Origin: Stenotrophomonas humi
GTDB taxonomy: Bacteria; Pseudomonadota; Gammaproteobacteria; Xanthomonadales; Xanthomonadaceae
Length of the DNA stretch: 64,000 bases
Direction: 5' to 3'
Assembly: GCF_001431415.1 (NCBI RefSeq)
Contig: NZ_LDJI01000013.1
Coordinates: 141,677-205,676 of the forward strand
The notes under the pieces: generated by a model
Database searches by the model: none
Told to the model about the DNA's origin: nothing
Seen by the model: the letters and a program-made list of their open reading frames with translations, nothing else
Program-made: the position numbers and the translations under genes
In this document: positions 38,209 through 47,942 of the stretch, one piece after another
How positions within the stretch are numbered: position 1 is the first letter of the stretch
How the letters are laid out: each line of letters begins with the position of its first letter

Positions 38209-40665
38209 ATGGCCCAGTCCCAACTCGAAGTTCTCGACCTGCCGGTCCTGCCACTACGCGACGTGGTGGTGTTCCCGCACATGGTCATCCCCTTGTTCGT
38301 GGGACGTGACAAGTCCATGCAGGCGCTGGAGCGCGCCATGGAAGCGGACAAGCGCATCCTGCTGGTGGCCCAGAAGTCCGCCGAGACCGACGACCCGACC
38401 GCCGAGGATCTGTACACGGTTGGTACGCTGGCCCAGGTGCTGCAGTTGCTGAAGCTGCCCGACGGCACCATCAAGGTGCTGGTCGAAGGCCTGTCGCGTG
38501 TGAGCGTGGACAAGGTCTACGAGCAGGACGGCGCGCTGCAGGGCCACGGTACCGAAATCGAAGCGAACGAGTCGCGTGAATCACGCGAAATCGAGGCGAT
38601 TGCCCGTTCGCTGATGTCGTTGTTCGAGCAGTACGTCAAAACCAATCGCAAGCTGCCGCCGGAGCTGCTGCAGACCTTGGCCGGTATCGAAGAGCCGGCG
38701 CGCTTGGCCGACACCATCTCCGCGCATATCGGTGTGCGACTGGCCGACAAGCAGAAGCTGCTGGAAACACTGTTGGTCGGCGACCGCCTGGAAATGCTGG
38801 TCGGCTTGGTTGATGGCGAAATCGACGTGCAGCAGCTGGAAAAGCGCATCCGCGGCCGCGTCAAGTCGCAGATGGAAAAGAGCCAGCGCGAGTACTACCT
38901 CAACGAACAGATGAAGGCCATCCAGAAAGAACTGGGTGATCTTGATGATGCCCCGGGTGAGCTGGACGAACTGGCGCGCAAGATCGCCGAAGCCGGCATG
39001 CCCAAGGCGGTGGAAACCAAGGCCAAATCCGAGCTCAACAAGCTCAAGCAGATGTCGCCGATGTCGGCCGAAGCGGCCGTGGTGCGCAACTATCTGGAAT
39101 GGCTGCTGGGCGTGCCGTGGAAGAAGCGCACCAAGGTGCGCAAGGACCTGAAGGCCGCGCAGGACACCCTCGACGCGGATCACTACGGTCTGGACAAGGT
39201 CAAGGACCGCATCCTTGAATACCTCGCGGTGCAGTCGCGGGTGAAGCAGATGAAGGGGCCGATCCTGTGCCTGGTCGGGCCGCCGGGCGTGGGCAAGACC
39301 TCGCTCGGTCAATCCATCGCCAAGGCCACCAACCGCAAGTTCGTGCGCATGTCGCTGGGCGGCGTGCGTGACGAGGCCGAGATCCGTGGTCATCGCCGTA
39401 CCTATGTCGGCTCGATGCCGGGCCGCATCGTGCAGAACCTCAACAAGGTCGGCAGCAAGAACCCGCTGTTCGTGCTGGATGAGATCGACAAGATGTCGAT
39501 GGATTTCCGTGGCGATCCGTCTTCAGCGCTGCTGGAGGTGCTCGACCCGGAGCAGAACAACGCATTCAACGATCACTACCTGGAAGTGGACCTGGACCTG
39601 AGCGAGGTGATGTTCGTTGCGACATCGAATTCGCTGAACATTCCCGGTCCGCTGCTGGACCGCATGGAAGTGATCCGCATCCCCGGTTACACCGAGGACG
39701 AGAAGCTCAACATCGCCACGCGTTACCTGGCGGCCAAGCAGCTCAAGGCCAACGGTTTGAAGGCTGAAGAACTGGTCATCGAGGAAGATGCCATCCGTGA
39801 CATCGTGCGCTACTACACGCGCGAATCGGGTGTGCGCAACCTTGAGCGCGAAGTGGCCAAGATCTGCCGCAAGGTGGTCAAGGAGCTCGCTCTGGCCGGC
39901 CCGCAGCCGGTGAAGAAGGCAACCAGGAAGGGCGCCAAGAAGCCCAAGGCGCTGGTGGTGGTCGATGCCACGAACCTGGACAAGTATCTGGGTGTGCGTC
40001 GCTTCGACTTCGGCCGTGCCGAGGACGAGAACGAGATCGGCCTGGTCACCGGCCTGGCCTGGACCGAAGTGGGCGGTGAGCTGCTGCAGGTCGAATCAAC
40101 GTTAATTCCGGGCAAGGGCGCGGTGACGTTGACCGGCCAGCTGGGCAACGTGATGAAGGAATCGGCAACCGCTGCATTGTCGGTGGTGCGTGCGCGTGCG
40201 GAAGCCCTTGGCATCGACGTGGACTTCCTGCAGAAGCACGACGTGCATCTGCATGTGCCCGATGGTGCTACTCCCAAGGACGGGCCGAGTGCCGGTATCG
40301 CGATGGTGACCTCGCTGGTTTCCACCTTGACCAAGGTGCCGGTGAAGGCGGACGTGGCAATGACCGGTGAAATCACCCTGCGTGGCCGCGTCACTGCAAT
40401 CGGCGGGTTGAAGGAAAAGCTGCTGGCCGCGCTGCGCGGTGGCATCCGGACCGTCGTCATTCCCGATGAGAACCGCAAGGATCTGGTCGACATCCCGGCC
40501 AATGTCACGCGCGACCTCAAGATCGTTCCCGTGAAATGGATCGACGAGGTGTTGGACATCGCACTGGAGTCGCCGCTGGCGCCGAAGAAAGCGCGCAAGA
40601 ATGCGCAGCGTGTCACGGTGCGAGGCAAGGCCAAGGCAGCTCCCACTACGCGCGTCAAGCACTGA
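38209..40665 (+). CDS. lon: ATP-dependent protease Lon
   Basis: 818 residues from ATG 38209, with GGAG 10 bases upstream (a long in-frame extension to 38095 would run through the promoter and is rejected). N-terminal LON domain ([20 protein letters not shown]), AAA+ Walker [15 protein letters not shown], Walker [10 protein letters not shown], and the catalytic Ser/Lys pair in [11 protein letters not shown] and GLKEKLLAA. It degrades misfolded and regulatory proteins. It has a slightly basic C-terminal tail rich in Lys and Arg. Confidence 0.97.
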   Translation: MAQSQLEVLDLPVLPLRDVVVFPHMVIPLFVGRDKSMQALERAMEADKRILLVAQKSAETDDPTAEDLYTVGTLAQVLQLLKLPDGTIKVLVEGLSRVSVDKVYEQDGALQGHGTEIEANESRESREIEAIARSLMSLFEQYVKTNRKLPPELLQTLAGIEEPARLADTISAHIGVRLADKQKLLETLLVGDRLEMLVGLVDGEIDVQQLEKRIRGRVKSQMEKSQREYYLNEQMKAIQKELGDLDDAPGELDELARKIAEAGMPKAVETKAKSELNKLKQMSPMSAEAAVVRNYLEWLLGVPWKKRTKVRKDLKAAQDTLDADHYGLDKVKDRILEYLAVQSRVKQMKGPILCLVGPPGVGKTSLGQSIAKATNRKFVRMSLGGVRDEAEIRGHRRTYVGSMPGRIVQNLNKVGSKNPLFVLDEIDKMSMDFRGDPSSALLEVLDPEQNNAFNDHYLEVDLDLSEVMFVATSNSLNIPGPLLDRMEVIRIPGYTEDEKLNIATRYLAAKQLKANGLKAEELVIEEDAIRDIVRYYTRESGVRNLEREVAKICRKVVKELALAGPQPVKKATRKGAKKPKALVVVDATNLDKYLGVRRFDFGRAEDENEIGLVTGLAWTEVGGELLQVESTLIPGKGAVTLTGQLGNVMKESATAALSVVRARAEALGIDVDFLQKHDVHLHVPDGATPKDGPSAGIAMVTSLVSTLTKVPVKADVAMTGEITLRGRVTAIGGLKEKLLAALRGGIRTVVIPDENRKDLVDIPANVTRDLKIVPVKWIDEVLDIALESPLAPKKARKNAQRVTVRGKAKAAPTTRVKH

Positions 40666-40715
40666 AGTGTGAACGCAAAATGCCTTGAAACCCGCGTCAT
40701 TGCTGGCTTTTCAGC

Positions 40716-40744
40716 TTGCGCGGGTAGGGAGGCGCTGGTATAAA
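40716..40744 (+). promoter_or_regulatory. Strong hupB promoter (extended -10)
   Basis: TTGCGC (40716-40721), 17-base spacer, TATAAA (40739-40744) with TG one base upstream of the -10. It leaves a leader of about 125 bases before the hupB ATG. Confidence 0.75.
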
Positions 40745-40875
40745 AGTGCGACTCACGTACCTGCTGATTCATGGCTGACGTGTTTGCATGATCTTCCGGT
40801 CATCGTTGTCTTTCCAAAGACCTGCGGTGACCACCAAACTATTCCGCGGATGTACCGCAAAGGGAGTTTTACAGA

Positions 40876-41148
40876 ATGAACAAGACCGAATTGATCGACG
40901 GCGTCGCCGGCGCTGCTGACCTGTCCAAGGCTGAAGCTGGCCGTGCGGTTGACGCAGTCATCGCCGAGATCACCAAGGCCCTGAAGAAGGGTGAGACGGT
41001 GACTCTGGTTGGCTTCGGTACGTTCCAGGTTCGCGAGCGCGCAGAGCGCACCGGTCGCAACCCGAAGACCGGCGAAGAGATCAAGATCGCCGCTGCAAAA
41101 AATCCTGCGTTCAAGGCTGGTAAAGCCCTTAAGGACGCTGTAAACTAA
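40876..41148 (+). CDS. hupB: DNA-binding protein HU-beta
   Basis: 90 residues, family length. [22 protein letters not shown] start and the HU signature [24 protein letters not shown], whose arm carries the minor-groove Pro in RNPKTG. Nucleoid-associated protein that bends DNA. GGGAG lies upstream of the ATG. It sits after lon as in E. coli; tRNA-Val starts 12 bases after its stop, so read-through into that tRNA is likely. Confidence 0.97.
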   Translation: MNKTELIDGVAGAADLSKAEAGRAVDAVIAEITKALKKGETVTLVGFGTFQVRERAERTGRNPKTGEEIKIAAAKNPAFKAGKALKDAVN

Positions 41149-41160
41149 GCGGCTCACCGG

Positions 41161-41235
41161 GGGTGCTTAGCTCAGTGGTAGAGCGTCTCCCTTACACGGA
41201 GAGGGTCGGGGGTTCGAAACCCTCAGCACCCACCA
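41161..41235 (+). tRNA. tRNA-Val(UAC)
   Basis: 75 bases with CCA. Acceptor GGGTGCT / AGCACCC; anticodon loop CTTACAC, anticodon TAC. Confidence 0.97.
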
Positions 41236-41262
41236 AGCATCACCAGTAAGAGCGTTAGAAGT

Positions 41263-41339
41263 GGAGCGGTAGTTCAGTTGGTTAGAATGCTGGCCTGTCA
41301 CGCCGGAGGTCGCGGGTTCGAGTCCCGTCCGCTCCGCCA
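41263..41339 (+). tRNA. tRNA-Asp(GUC), copy 1
   Basis: 77 bases with CCA. Acceptor GGAGCGG / CCGCTCC; anticodon loop CTGTCAC, anticodon GTC. Confidence 0.97.
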
Positions 41340-41348
41340 CTTCATACA

Positions 41349-41375
41349 CGCCCCTGAGCAATCGGGGGCGTTGTT
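41349..41375 (+). terminator. Hairpin between tRNA-Asp copies 1 and 2
   Basis: ACGCCCC / GGGGCGT with loop TGAGCAATCG region, followed by TGTTTTCTC. Confidence 0.6.
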
Positions 41376-41418
41376 TTCTCAAGCCCTCGGGTGAGAGAAA
41401 ACAAACCAGGTTAAATGC

Positions 41419-41495
41419 GGAGCGGTAGTTCAGTTGGTTAGAATGCTGGCCTGTCACGCCGGAGGTCGCGGGTTCGAGTCCCGTCCGCTCCGCCA
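41419..41495 (+). tRNA. tRNA-Asp(GUC), copy 2
   Basis: Identical to copy 1 over all 77 bases; the flanking spacers differ. Confidence 0.97.
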
Positions 41496-41558
41496 TTTAT
41501 CCAGTCATTCCTCGGAATGCGCATCATCGGTTTACCGGTGGTGGACGAGTCAAAACTC

Positions 41559-41635
41559 GGAGCGGTAGTTCAGTTGGTTAGAATGCTGGCCTGTCACGCC
41601 GGAGGTCGCGGGTTCGAGTCCCGTCCGCTCCGCCA
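41559..41635 (+). tRNA. tRNA-Asp(GUC), copy 3
   Basis: Identical to copies 1 and 2; followed by the terminator at 41645. Confidence 0.97.
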
Positions 41636-41644
41636 GTTGTCTCA

Positions 41645-41677
41645 AAAGCCCTCGGCGCAAGCCGGGGGCTTTTTCTT
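41645..41677 (+). terminator. Terminator of the tRNA-Val/Asp cluster
   Basis: AGCCCTCGGC, GCAA, GCCGGGGGCT stem (one T-G pair) followed by TTTTCTTT. Confidence 0.85.
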
Positions 41678-41702
41678 TGCGCCGCACCTGGCCGTGGCCC
41701 AG

Positions 41703-41732
41703 TTGGGACTCGGGCGGGAAGCGGGTTACACT
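41703..41732 (+). promoter_or_regulatory. Candidate ppiD promoter
   Basis: TTGGGA (41703-41708), 18-base spacer, TACACT (41727-41732), 33 bases before the ATG. Confidence 0.45.
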
Positions 41733-41764
41733 GCCCGGCTCGCCAATAGGCCCTGATTTTTCCC

Positions 41765-43738
41765 ATGCTGCAGAAACTTCGCGACAAGACCTCAGGCTGG
41801 ATCGTTACGGTGATCATGGGCCTGCTGATGATTCCGTTCCTGTTCGTGATCGACAACAGCTACCTCGGTGGTGTCGGCGCGCAGAACGTGGCCAAGGTTT
41901 CGGCACCGCCGTCGTGGTGGCGCTCGGCACCTTCGTGGTGGCCGATGTCCTTCCTGTGGAGCCATCACGAAGTAAGCGTGGATGATTTCCGCACGCGCTT
42001 CGAGCAGGCGCGCATGGATGCCCGGGAACAGCAGGGTGAAAACTTCGATCCGCGCGAGTTTGAAAGCACCGAGAACAAGCGTGTCGTGCTGGATCAGCTG
42101 ATCGACGAGCAGGTGGTTCGCCTGGCTGCCGAAGACGCGCACATCGTGATTGGTGATGCGGCCGTGCGTGAGTACATTGCCGGTATTCCTGCTTTCCAGC
42201 GCGACGGCAAGTTCAACCCGGATCAATACAAGATGGCGCTGGCGCAGAGCATGCCGCCGCGTACGCCGGCGATGTTCGAGCAGCTGGTGCGCACCAGCCT
42301 GCAGCAGTCGATCATTCCCACCGCGCTGGCGCAGTCGGGTTTCGCCACCAAGGGCGAGGCCGAGCGCCTGCTGAAACTGCTGGGCGAGACGCGTGACGTG
42401 GAGTTCGCCCTGCTGCCGGTGGCCGAAGCCGATACCGCGGCGGTCAGCGATGCGGATATCAAGCAGTGGTACGACACCCACCCGAAAGACTTCCTGCAGC
42501 GCGAAGCAGTGTCCATCGAGTACGTCGAGCTCAATGCGGCGAACATGCCTGCTGTTGCCGCAGCCAATGAGGCTACGCTGCGCAGCCGTTATGAAGAAGA
42601 GAAGGCGCGCTTCGTCAGTGCCGACGAGCGTCTGGCGTCGCACATCCTGATCTCCGCCGGTAGCGATGAGACATCGCAGAAGGCGGCGGAAGCCAAGGCC
42701 GCCAAGCTGGCTGCCGACGCCAAGTTGCCGGGTGCCGATTTCGCCGCGCTGGCCAAGGCCAACTCGGATGACGCCGGTTCCAAGGCCGGTGGTGGCGACC
42801 TGGGCTGGGTACAGAAGGGCGTGATGGTCAAGCCGTTCGAAGACGCCCTGTTCGCGATGAAGGCCGGTGAGATTGTTGGCCCGATCAAGACCGAATTCGG
42901 TTACCACGTGCTGCAGCTGCGTGAGATCAAGGGCGGCGAAGGCCGTTCGTTCGAGGAAGTGCGCGACCAGCTGGCTGCCGAGCAGCTGCAGGCGGACACC
43001 GAGCGTGCTTTCAATGATCTGAGCGGCCGTCTGGTCGACCTGGTCTACAAGAATCCGACCGCACTGGAGCCGGCAGCCAAGGAAGTGGGCCTGCCCGTGC
43101 AGACGCTGGGGCCGTTCACCGAGGCGACCGCCAATGGCATCGCTTCCAACCCGGCGGTGCTGAAGGCAGCATTCTCTGAGACGCTGGTGGAAGATGGCAC
43201 GGTGAGTGATCCGATCGAGATCGCACCGAACCACAGCGTGATGATCCGCGTTACCTCGCATACGCCGGAGCAGGCTACGCCGCTGGCTCAGGCACGCGAG
43301 CAGGTGATTGCTGCCGTGCGTGCCAACCGCGCCAAGGAAGCACAGAACAAGGCGGCTGACGCGCTTCTGGCCAAATTGAAGGAAGGCCAGACCCTGCAGG
43401 CGCTGGCACCGGCGGAGAAGCTGCAGCTGTTGCCGGTCCCGGGCCTGCCGCGCGGTGCACCCATGCCGACGGCGGCTGCCAACCAGGCGGTATTTGCCGC
43501 GGCGCCCCCGGCCGCTGCCGACAAGCCCACATACGGCAAGGTCGCGATGGAAGACGGGCGTTATGCCGTATTCGCCGTGACTAAGGTGACGCCGGGCAAC
43601 ATCGCCGAAGTGCCGGAACCGCAGCAGGCCATGCTCAAGCAGCAGCTCAGCCAGATTGACGGCGCCGCTGCGGCCAAGGCTTATGTCGATGGCATGCGCA
43701 AGCACTTCAAGGTGCAGGTGCAGGAATCCCAGCTCTGA
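41765..43738 (+). CDS. ppiD: Peptidyl-prolyl isomerase / chaperone PpiD
   Basis: 657 residues. One N-terminal membrane anchor (WIVTVIMGLLMIPFLFVI, about residues 12-29) with the rest periplasmic. SurA-N-like chaperone region, then a parvulin domain at about residues 290-385 (ASHILISAG to FGYHVLQLREI). A second, degenerate C-terminal lobe follows. PpiD helps newly exported proteins at the Sec translocon. The position after hupB matches E. coli (hupB-ppiD), here with tRNA genes inserted between. Confidence 0.94.
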   Translation: MLQKLRDKTSGWIVTVIMGLLMIPFLFVIDNSYLGGVGAQNVAKVSAPPSWWRSAPSWWPMSFLWSHHEVSVDDFRTRFEQARMDAREQQGENFDPREFESTENKRVVLDQLIDEQVVRLAAEDAHIVIGDAAVREYIAGIPAFQRDGKFNPDQYKMALAQSMPPRTPAMFEQLVRTSLQQSIIPTALAQSGFATKGEAERLLKLLGETRDVEFALLPVAEADTAAVSDADIKQWYDTHPKDFLQREAVSIEYVELNAANMPAVAAANEATLRSRYEEEKARFVSADERLASHILISAGSDETSQKAAEAKAAKLAADAKLPGADFAALAKANSDDAGSKAGGGDLGWVQKGVMVKPFEDALFAMKAGEIVGPIKTEFGYHVLQLREIKGGEGRSFEEVRDQLAAEQLQADTERAFNDLSGRLVDLVYKNPTALEPAAKEVGLPVQTLGPFTEATANGIASNPAVLKAAFSETLVEDGTVSDPIEIAPNHSVMIRVTSHTPEQATPLAQAREQVIAAVRANRAKEAQNKAADALLAKLKEGQTLQALAPAEKLQLLPVPGLPRGAPMPTAAANQAVFAAAPPAAADKPTYGKVAMEDGRYAVFAVTKVTPGNIAEVPEPQQAMLKQQLSQIDGAAAAKAYVDGMRKHFKVQVQESQL

Positions 43739-43763
43739 TCCGTCAGCGCTGATTGAAACGAGG

Positions 43764-43788
43764 AACCCGGCCATTGGCCGGGTTTTTT
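43764..43788 (+). terminator. Terminator of ppiD
   Basis: AACCCGGCC ATT GGCCGGGTT stem followed by TTTT, 26 bases after the stop. Confidence 0.92.
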
Positions 43789-44026
43789 GTTGGATGAATG
43801 TTCTGCGTGGAATGGATGCGGAGCGGGTGCCGCTGGAATTCCATCACCGCACGATTCCATGGCAACCGCACGAACCCCTTTCATGCGTGATCCCGCAGTA
43901 CGGGCAGCCTCGGCCGCAAAGCACCGCAGACGCCGTTTGCAACGGCAGGATATGGACGGCCGGCTGTGGGATTGTCGACTCTGACAGTTAGGCAGAGCGC
44001 GCTAGGGCCTTGCAAAGCAGAAAACG

Positions 44027-44053
44027 AAAAAGCCCGGCACATGGCCGGGCTTT
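44027..44053 (-). terminator. Terminator of mltD
   Basis: On the minus strand AAGCCCGGC / GCCGGGCTT followed by TTTTCGTTTT, 26 bases past the stop. Confidence 0.88.
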
Positions 44054-44078
44054 CCAAGGTGCATGCTGACGGCTGAAA

Positions 44079-45287
44079 TCAGCGCACGTCTTCAAACCTC
44101 AACACCATGCCCGGGCGAAGAATCGCGCTGGCTTCAAGGTCGTTGAACGACAGCAGCGTCTTGACCGAAATGCCGTAGCGACGGGCAATCGTCCAGGCCG
44201 ATTCGCCGTTGCGGACGGTGTGGCGGCGTGCGCTGCTGCTGGTCGATGCAACCGTGCGTACCCGCGCTGGTGCTGCTGCGGCCGGGCTCGTCGCCGGAGC
44301 GACAGCGCTTTCAGTCACGCCGGCCACCATTTCGGTTGCTGGCGCGCTGCCGTCATCGATCAGGGTGGGTGCCAGCACGCGACTGCCGGCGCGTGCGCTG
44401 GTCAAAGCCGGGTTGAGGCGTGCGATGCGCGACGGATCCAGTGCGTTCTGTGCCGACCAGCTTGCCAGCGAGGTGTTGGCCGGCAGCGTGTGGCCCTTGA
44501 GGATCGGCACCGGTCGATTGAGCGAGGCCATCAGGTCCGGCTCTTTCTCCGCCTGCTCCAGTACGCAGGCCAGTGCATGCAGCTTTTCCACGTACGCATA
44601 GGTGATCGGAGACAGGCCGGGCAGCTCGGCTGCGCGCGCGTTCTGCGCGTTCATGCCGCCGCGGCGCAGGGCCTGCAGGATGCGGTATTCGCCCGCGTTG
44701 TAGGCCATCACCGCCAGTTGCCAGTCACCGGCGAACATGCCGTGCAGGGTCTTGAGGTAACGCACCGCAGCGCGGGTGGAATCCACCGCCGAGAGGCGGC
44801 CGTCGTAACCTTTTTCCATCGGCACGCGGTGGTTGCGCGCGGTGGTGGCGATGAACTGCCAGAGGCCTGCGGGTCCGCTGGCATTCCGTGCGCCCGGGCG
44901 ATAGCCGCTTTCGACGAACGGGATCAGCGCGAACTCGGTGGGCAGGTTGGCGGCGCGAAGCTCGTCGACGACGTAGCCGAACAGCGGCAGGGCATCGTCT
45001 TCGACATTGCCCAGACGGGCGGGGGCATGCGCGAACTGCTTGCGCCAGCGTGGGCTGGTGGCATCGGCATCGCACTGCGGCGCGGCCAGGCCTTCACGGA
45101 AGTTGGCGAAGATCTCGCGGCCATTGCGGGTGGTGGCCGGGGGCAATGAGGCGGGGTCGATCGGCAGCGCGCCGAGTGCTGCGACGTTCTGGGTCAGCCC
45201 GGCGGTGGCAGGTAACGACTGGGCGCTGGAGGCGCTGCTGACGCCGAGCAGCATTCCCAGCGCCAGGCAGAGATTGGCCCGCCTCAC
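44079..45287 (-). CDS. mltD: Membrane-bound lytic transglycosylase D-like, SLT plus LysM
   Basis: 402 residues from GTG 45287, which forms a GTGA overlap with the gloB stop and opens directly on a signal peptide (LALGMLLGVSSASSA-QS); longer readings run into gloB. SLT domain at about residues 100-240, with catalytic Glu in PFVESGYRPGARNASG and YNAGEYR. A single C-terminal LysM (RHTVRNGESAWTIARRYGIS) binds peptidoglycan; E. coli MltD has two and is a lipoprotein, and no lipobox is seen here. Confidence 0.9.
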   Translation of the reverse strand: MRRANLCLALGMLLGVSSASSAQSLPATAGLTQNVAALGALPIDPASLPPATTRNGREIFANFREGLAAPQCDADATSPRWRKQFAHAPARLGNVEDDALPLFGYVVDELRAANLPTEFALIPFVESGYRPGARNASGPAGLWQFIATTARNHRVPMEKGYDGRLSAVDSTRAAVRYLKTLHGMFAGDWQLAVMAYNAGEYRILQALRRGGMNAQNARAAELPGLSPITYAYVEKLHALACVLEQAEKEPDLMASLNRPVPILKGHTLPANTSLASWSAQNALDPSRIARLNPALTSARAGSRVLAPTLIDDGSAPATEMVAGVTESAVAPATSPAAAAPARVRTVASTSSSARRHTVRNGESAWTIARRYGISVKTLLSFNDLEASAILRPGMVLRFEDVR

Positions 45288-46048
45288 GCGCGGAAACCGT
45301 CTTTCCACCGCCGCAATTCGGCGAAGACTTCCACCTCGTCGGCGGGCGCCTGCCCAAGCCGCGTGGTGACTGCGTCGCGGATGTGGGCATCGGCGGTACG
45401 CAGGAATGGATTGCATTGCAGTTCACTGGCCAATACGGCGGGAACAGTGGGACGAGAACGGCTGCGCATGTCCTGAACTTCCTTCTGGCGGCGTTGCAAT
45501 GCCGCGTTGGTGGGATCGACATGCCGCGCGAACACGGCATTGGCCAGCGTGTATTCGTGCCCGCAGCAGACCAGTGTCTCCGGGGGCAGGGCGGCCATTC
45601 GCTTGAGCGAAGCCAGCATCTGGGCGGGCGTACCTTCGAACATGCGTCCACAGCCCAGGCTGAACAGCATGTCGCCACAGAACAAATGACCGTGGCCGAG
45701 GTAGGCAATGTGGCTCCGGGTGTGACCGGGAACCGCCATCACTGAAAAATCGAAGCCGGAGGATTGTACCCGGTCGCCCTCGGCGACCCGTTCACAATCC
45801 AAAGCGATGCGTTCATCCACGGGGGCGAACACCCGCAGCCGCGGCCAGCGCTGGCGCAGTTCGGCCACGCCGCCGATGTGGTCGTCGTGGTGGTGGGTGA
45901 GCAGCACGGCGGCGGGCTGCATGCCTTGGGCGGCCGCTTCGAATACCGGCCCGGCTTGGCCCGGATCGACGAATATCGTGCGCTCATCGGGCGTTTGCAG
46001 CGCCCAGATGTAATTGTCCTGGAATGCAGGCAGGGCGGTCAGTCGCAT
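45284..46048 (-). CDS. gloB: Hydroxyacylglutathione hydrolase (glyoxalase II)
   Basis: 254 residues from ATG 46048. Metallo-beta-lactamase fold with the dinuclear metal site VLLTHHHDDHIGG (HxHxDH), GHTRSHIAYLG and the CCGHEYTLANAVFA segment typical of glyoxalase II. Hydrolyses S-lactoylglutathione to lactate. It is upstream of mltD and divergent from the methyltransferase gene, with only 11 bases between the two start codons. Confidence 0.95.
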   Translation of the reverse strand: MRLTALPAFQDNYIWALQTPDERTIFVDPGQAGPVFEAAAQGMQPAAVLLTHHHDDHIGGVAELRQRWPRLRVFAPVDERIALDCERVAEGDRVQSSGFDFSVMAVPGHTRSHIAYLGHGHLFCGDMLFSLGCGRMFEGTPAQMLASLKRMAALPPETLVCCGHEYTLANAVFARHVDPTNAALQRRQKEVQDMRSRSRPTVPAVLASELQCNPFLRTADAHIRDAVTTRLGQAPADEVEVFAELRRWKDGFRA

Positions 46049-46059
46049 AGAATTGGAAA

Positions 46060-46713
46060 ATGCCTGCCGCCCCGTCCCCCCGTCAAGCGTCAGTCTCGCC
46101 ATGGTTTGAGATGCCTGCTGCGTGGGCGATACGGGATTGGGAGCATCAGTACCTGCTGGGCAGGTTGCGCAGCGTGCCGGCGCAACCCTGGTTGTGGTTG
46201 GCGCCCAGCGCGGGTTGGGTGCCCGATCAACCGCCTGCCGGACGCGGCATACGTCTGCACCGGAGGGGGCAGGGTAGTGGCTGGCAGGGCGAACTGCGCT
46301 GCGGGTTGCCGCTGCCGTTGCCGGGCGAGGCCGTCAATGCCATCGTCATCCAGCACGCAGCACCGGCCGACCTGGACGTTCTGCTGGCCGAATGCGCCCG
46401 GGTGTTGATGCCGGGGGGGCGCCTGTGGATGACCGTGCTCAACCGCTACAGCCCGTATCGGGCGCATTGGCAGTGGCAGGGCGCGCAGCCGGCTTCGGTG
46501 GCGCGTACCCGCGTACTGTTGAAGCGACAGGGGCTGCGTTGCCAGTCGATTGGCCACCACGGGCCGTTGTGGAGCCAGACGGGTGCGACGGCAGGGACGA
46601 GCTTGCCGGCATTGCGCGCGTTGTGCGTGCTGGAGGCAGAAAAGAGAACCGAGGCGCTCATCGGGCCGATGAAAGCCAGCCAAGTGGGCTGGCGCCGGCC
46701 GATGGCGACCTGA
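46060..46713 (+). CDS. YafS-like methyltransferase-fold protein
   Basis: 217 residues. The segment [42 protein letters not shown] is the latter half of a class I methyltransferase fold. The usual glycine-rich SAM motif is only weakly visible ([11 protein letters not shown]), so activity is uncertain. The gloB/yafS/rnhA/dnaQ neighbourhood matches E. coli yafS. The start is set at 46060; an internal Met at 46111 is possible. Confidence 0.78.
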   Translation: MPAAPSPRQASVSPWFEMPAAWAIRDWEHQYLLGRLRSVPAQPWLWLAPSAGWVPDQPPAGRGIRLHRRGQGSGWQGELRCGLPLPLPGEAVNAIVIQHAAPADLDVLLAECARVLMPGGRLWMTVLNRYSPYRAHWQWQGAQPASVARTRVLLKRQGLRCQSIGHHGPLWSQTGATAGTSLPALRALCVLEAEKRTEALIGPMKASQVGWRRPMAT

Positions 46714-46730
46714 ATCAGCAACGAGATCAC

Positions 46731-47183
46731 ATGAAGTCAATTGAAGTACATACCGACGGCGCCTGCCTCGGCAATCCGGGACCGGGCGGCTGGGCAGCGC
46801 TGCTGCGCTACAAAGGGCATGAGCGCGAGGTCACCGGTGGTGAAGAGCACACCACCAACAACCGCATGGAGTTGATGGCGGCGATCGCGGGCCTGGAAAC
46901 ACTCAGCGAGCCATGCGACATCGTGCTGTCCACCGATTCGCAGTATGTGCGTCAGGGCATCACCGAGTGGATGCCGGGCTGGGTGCGCCGCAACTGGAAG
47001 ACGTCCGGCGGCGACCCGGTCAAGAATCGCGACCTGTGGGAGCGCCTGCATGCAGCGACCCTGCGCCACAAGATCGACTGGCGCTGGGTGAAGGGCCATG
47101 CCGGCAATCCGGACAACGAGCGGGTGGACCAATTGGCCCGTGATGCAGCAATCCGTGCGCGCGAAGGCGCCGCAAGCAACTGA
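46731..47183 (+). CDS. rnhA: Ribonuclease HI
   Basis: 150 residues. Degrades RNA in RNA-DNA hybrids. The acidic site is complete: Asp in [16 protein letters not shown], Glu in [10 protein letters not shown], Asp in [12 protein letters not shown] and the C-terminal Asp in NERVDQLAR. It is followed by dnaQ on the same strand (9-base gap); in E. coli rnhA and dnaQ are divergent, so this order differs. Confidence 0.96.
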   Translation: MKSIEVHTDGACLGNPGPGGWAALLRYKGHEREVTGGEEHTTNNRMELMAAIAGLETLSEPCDIVLSTDSQYVRQGITEWMPGWVRRNWKTSGGDPVKNRDLWERLHAATLRHKIDWRWVKGHAGNPDNERVDQLARDAAIRAREGAASN

Positions 47184-47192
47184 AGGTAAGCC

Positions 47193-47921
47193 ATGCGCCA
47201 GATCGTCCTTGATACCGAAACCACCGGCCTGGAGTGGAAGAAGGGCAACCGCGTGGTCGAAATCGGCTGCGTGGAGCTGCTGGAACGTCGTCCCAGCGGC
47301 AATAACTTCCACCGCTATCTCAAGCCGGATTGCGAGTTTGAACCCGGTGCGCAGGAAGTCACCGGGCTGACCCTGGATTTCCTCGCCGACAAGCCGCGCT
47401 TCGAGGAAGTGGTCGAAGAATTCCTGGCCTATGTGGACGGCGCCGAGCTGATCATCCACAACGCCTCGTTCGACATGGGCTTCCTCGAGAACGAGATGTC
47501 GTTGCTGGGCAGGGGGCGCCTGGCCGAGCGGGTGACGGTGACCGATACCCTGGCGATGGCGCGTGAGCGTTTCCCGGGCCAACGCAATTCACTGGACGCG
47601 CTGTGCCGACGCCTGGGCGTGGACAACTCGCACCGGCAGCTGCATGGCGGCCTGCTCGATGCGCAGATCCTGGCTGACGTCTATATCGCCTTGACCTCCG
47701 GGCAGGAGGAGATCGGTTTTGGTCAGCCGGAGTCGAACACGACGAATGCGGCCGGCAAGGTGCAGACGTTTGATGTGTCGGTGCTGCTGCCGCGACCGCG
47801 CGTGGTGGTGACCGCATCGGAGCAGGAAGCGCACGAGGCCCGGTTGGCGCGGCTGCGCAAGAAGAGCGGCCACGCCTGGTGGGATGGTGAGCGCGCACCG
47901 GAGCCGTCAGAGACGGCGTGA
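47193..47921 (+). CDS. dnaQ: DNA polymerase III epsilon subunit (proofreading exonuclease)
   Basis: 242 residues. DEDDh exonuclease: ExoI IVLDTETTGLEW (Asp, Glu), ExoII IIHNASFDMGFLENE (Asp), ExoIII HRQLHGGLLDAQILADVY (His, Asp). The C-terminal tail that tethers it to the alpha subunit is present, with a basic LARLRKKSG stretch. AAGG lies just upstream of the ATG; it is probably co-transcribed with rnhA. Confidence 0.96.
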   Translation: MRQIVLDTETTGLEWKKGNRVVEIGCVELLERRPSGNNFHRYLKPDCEFEPGAQEVTGLTLDFLADKPRFEEVVEEFLAYVDGAELIIHNASFDMGFLENEMSLLGRGRLAERVTVTDTLAMARERFPGQRNSLDALCRRLGVDNSHRQLHGGLLDAQILADVYIALTSGQEEIGFGQPESNTTNAAGKVQTFDVSVLLPRPRVVVTASEQEAHEARLARLRKKSGHAWWDGERAPEPSETA

Positions 47922-47942
47922 ATGATGTCAGCCGCGGCTGGC

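Larger units (their letters stand above)
43739..44078. other. 340-base intergenic stretch between convergent ppiD and mltD
   Basis: It holds the two terminators (43764 and 44027); between them I see no credible gene, tRNA or repeat. Confidence 0.6.

Noticed and set aside
41167..41496. 109-residue minus-strand frame across tRNA-Val and tRNA-Asp copies
   Set aside because: Fully occupied by three tRNA genes; repeated GLEPATSGVTGQHSN-type peptides are a common artefact of reading tRNA antisense.
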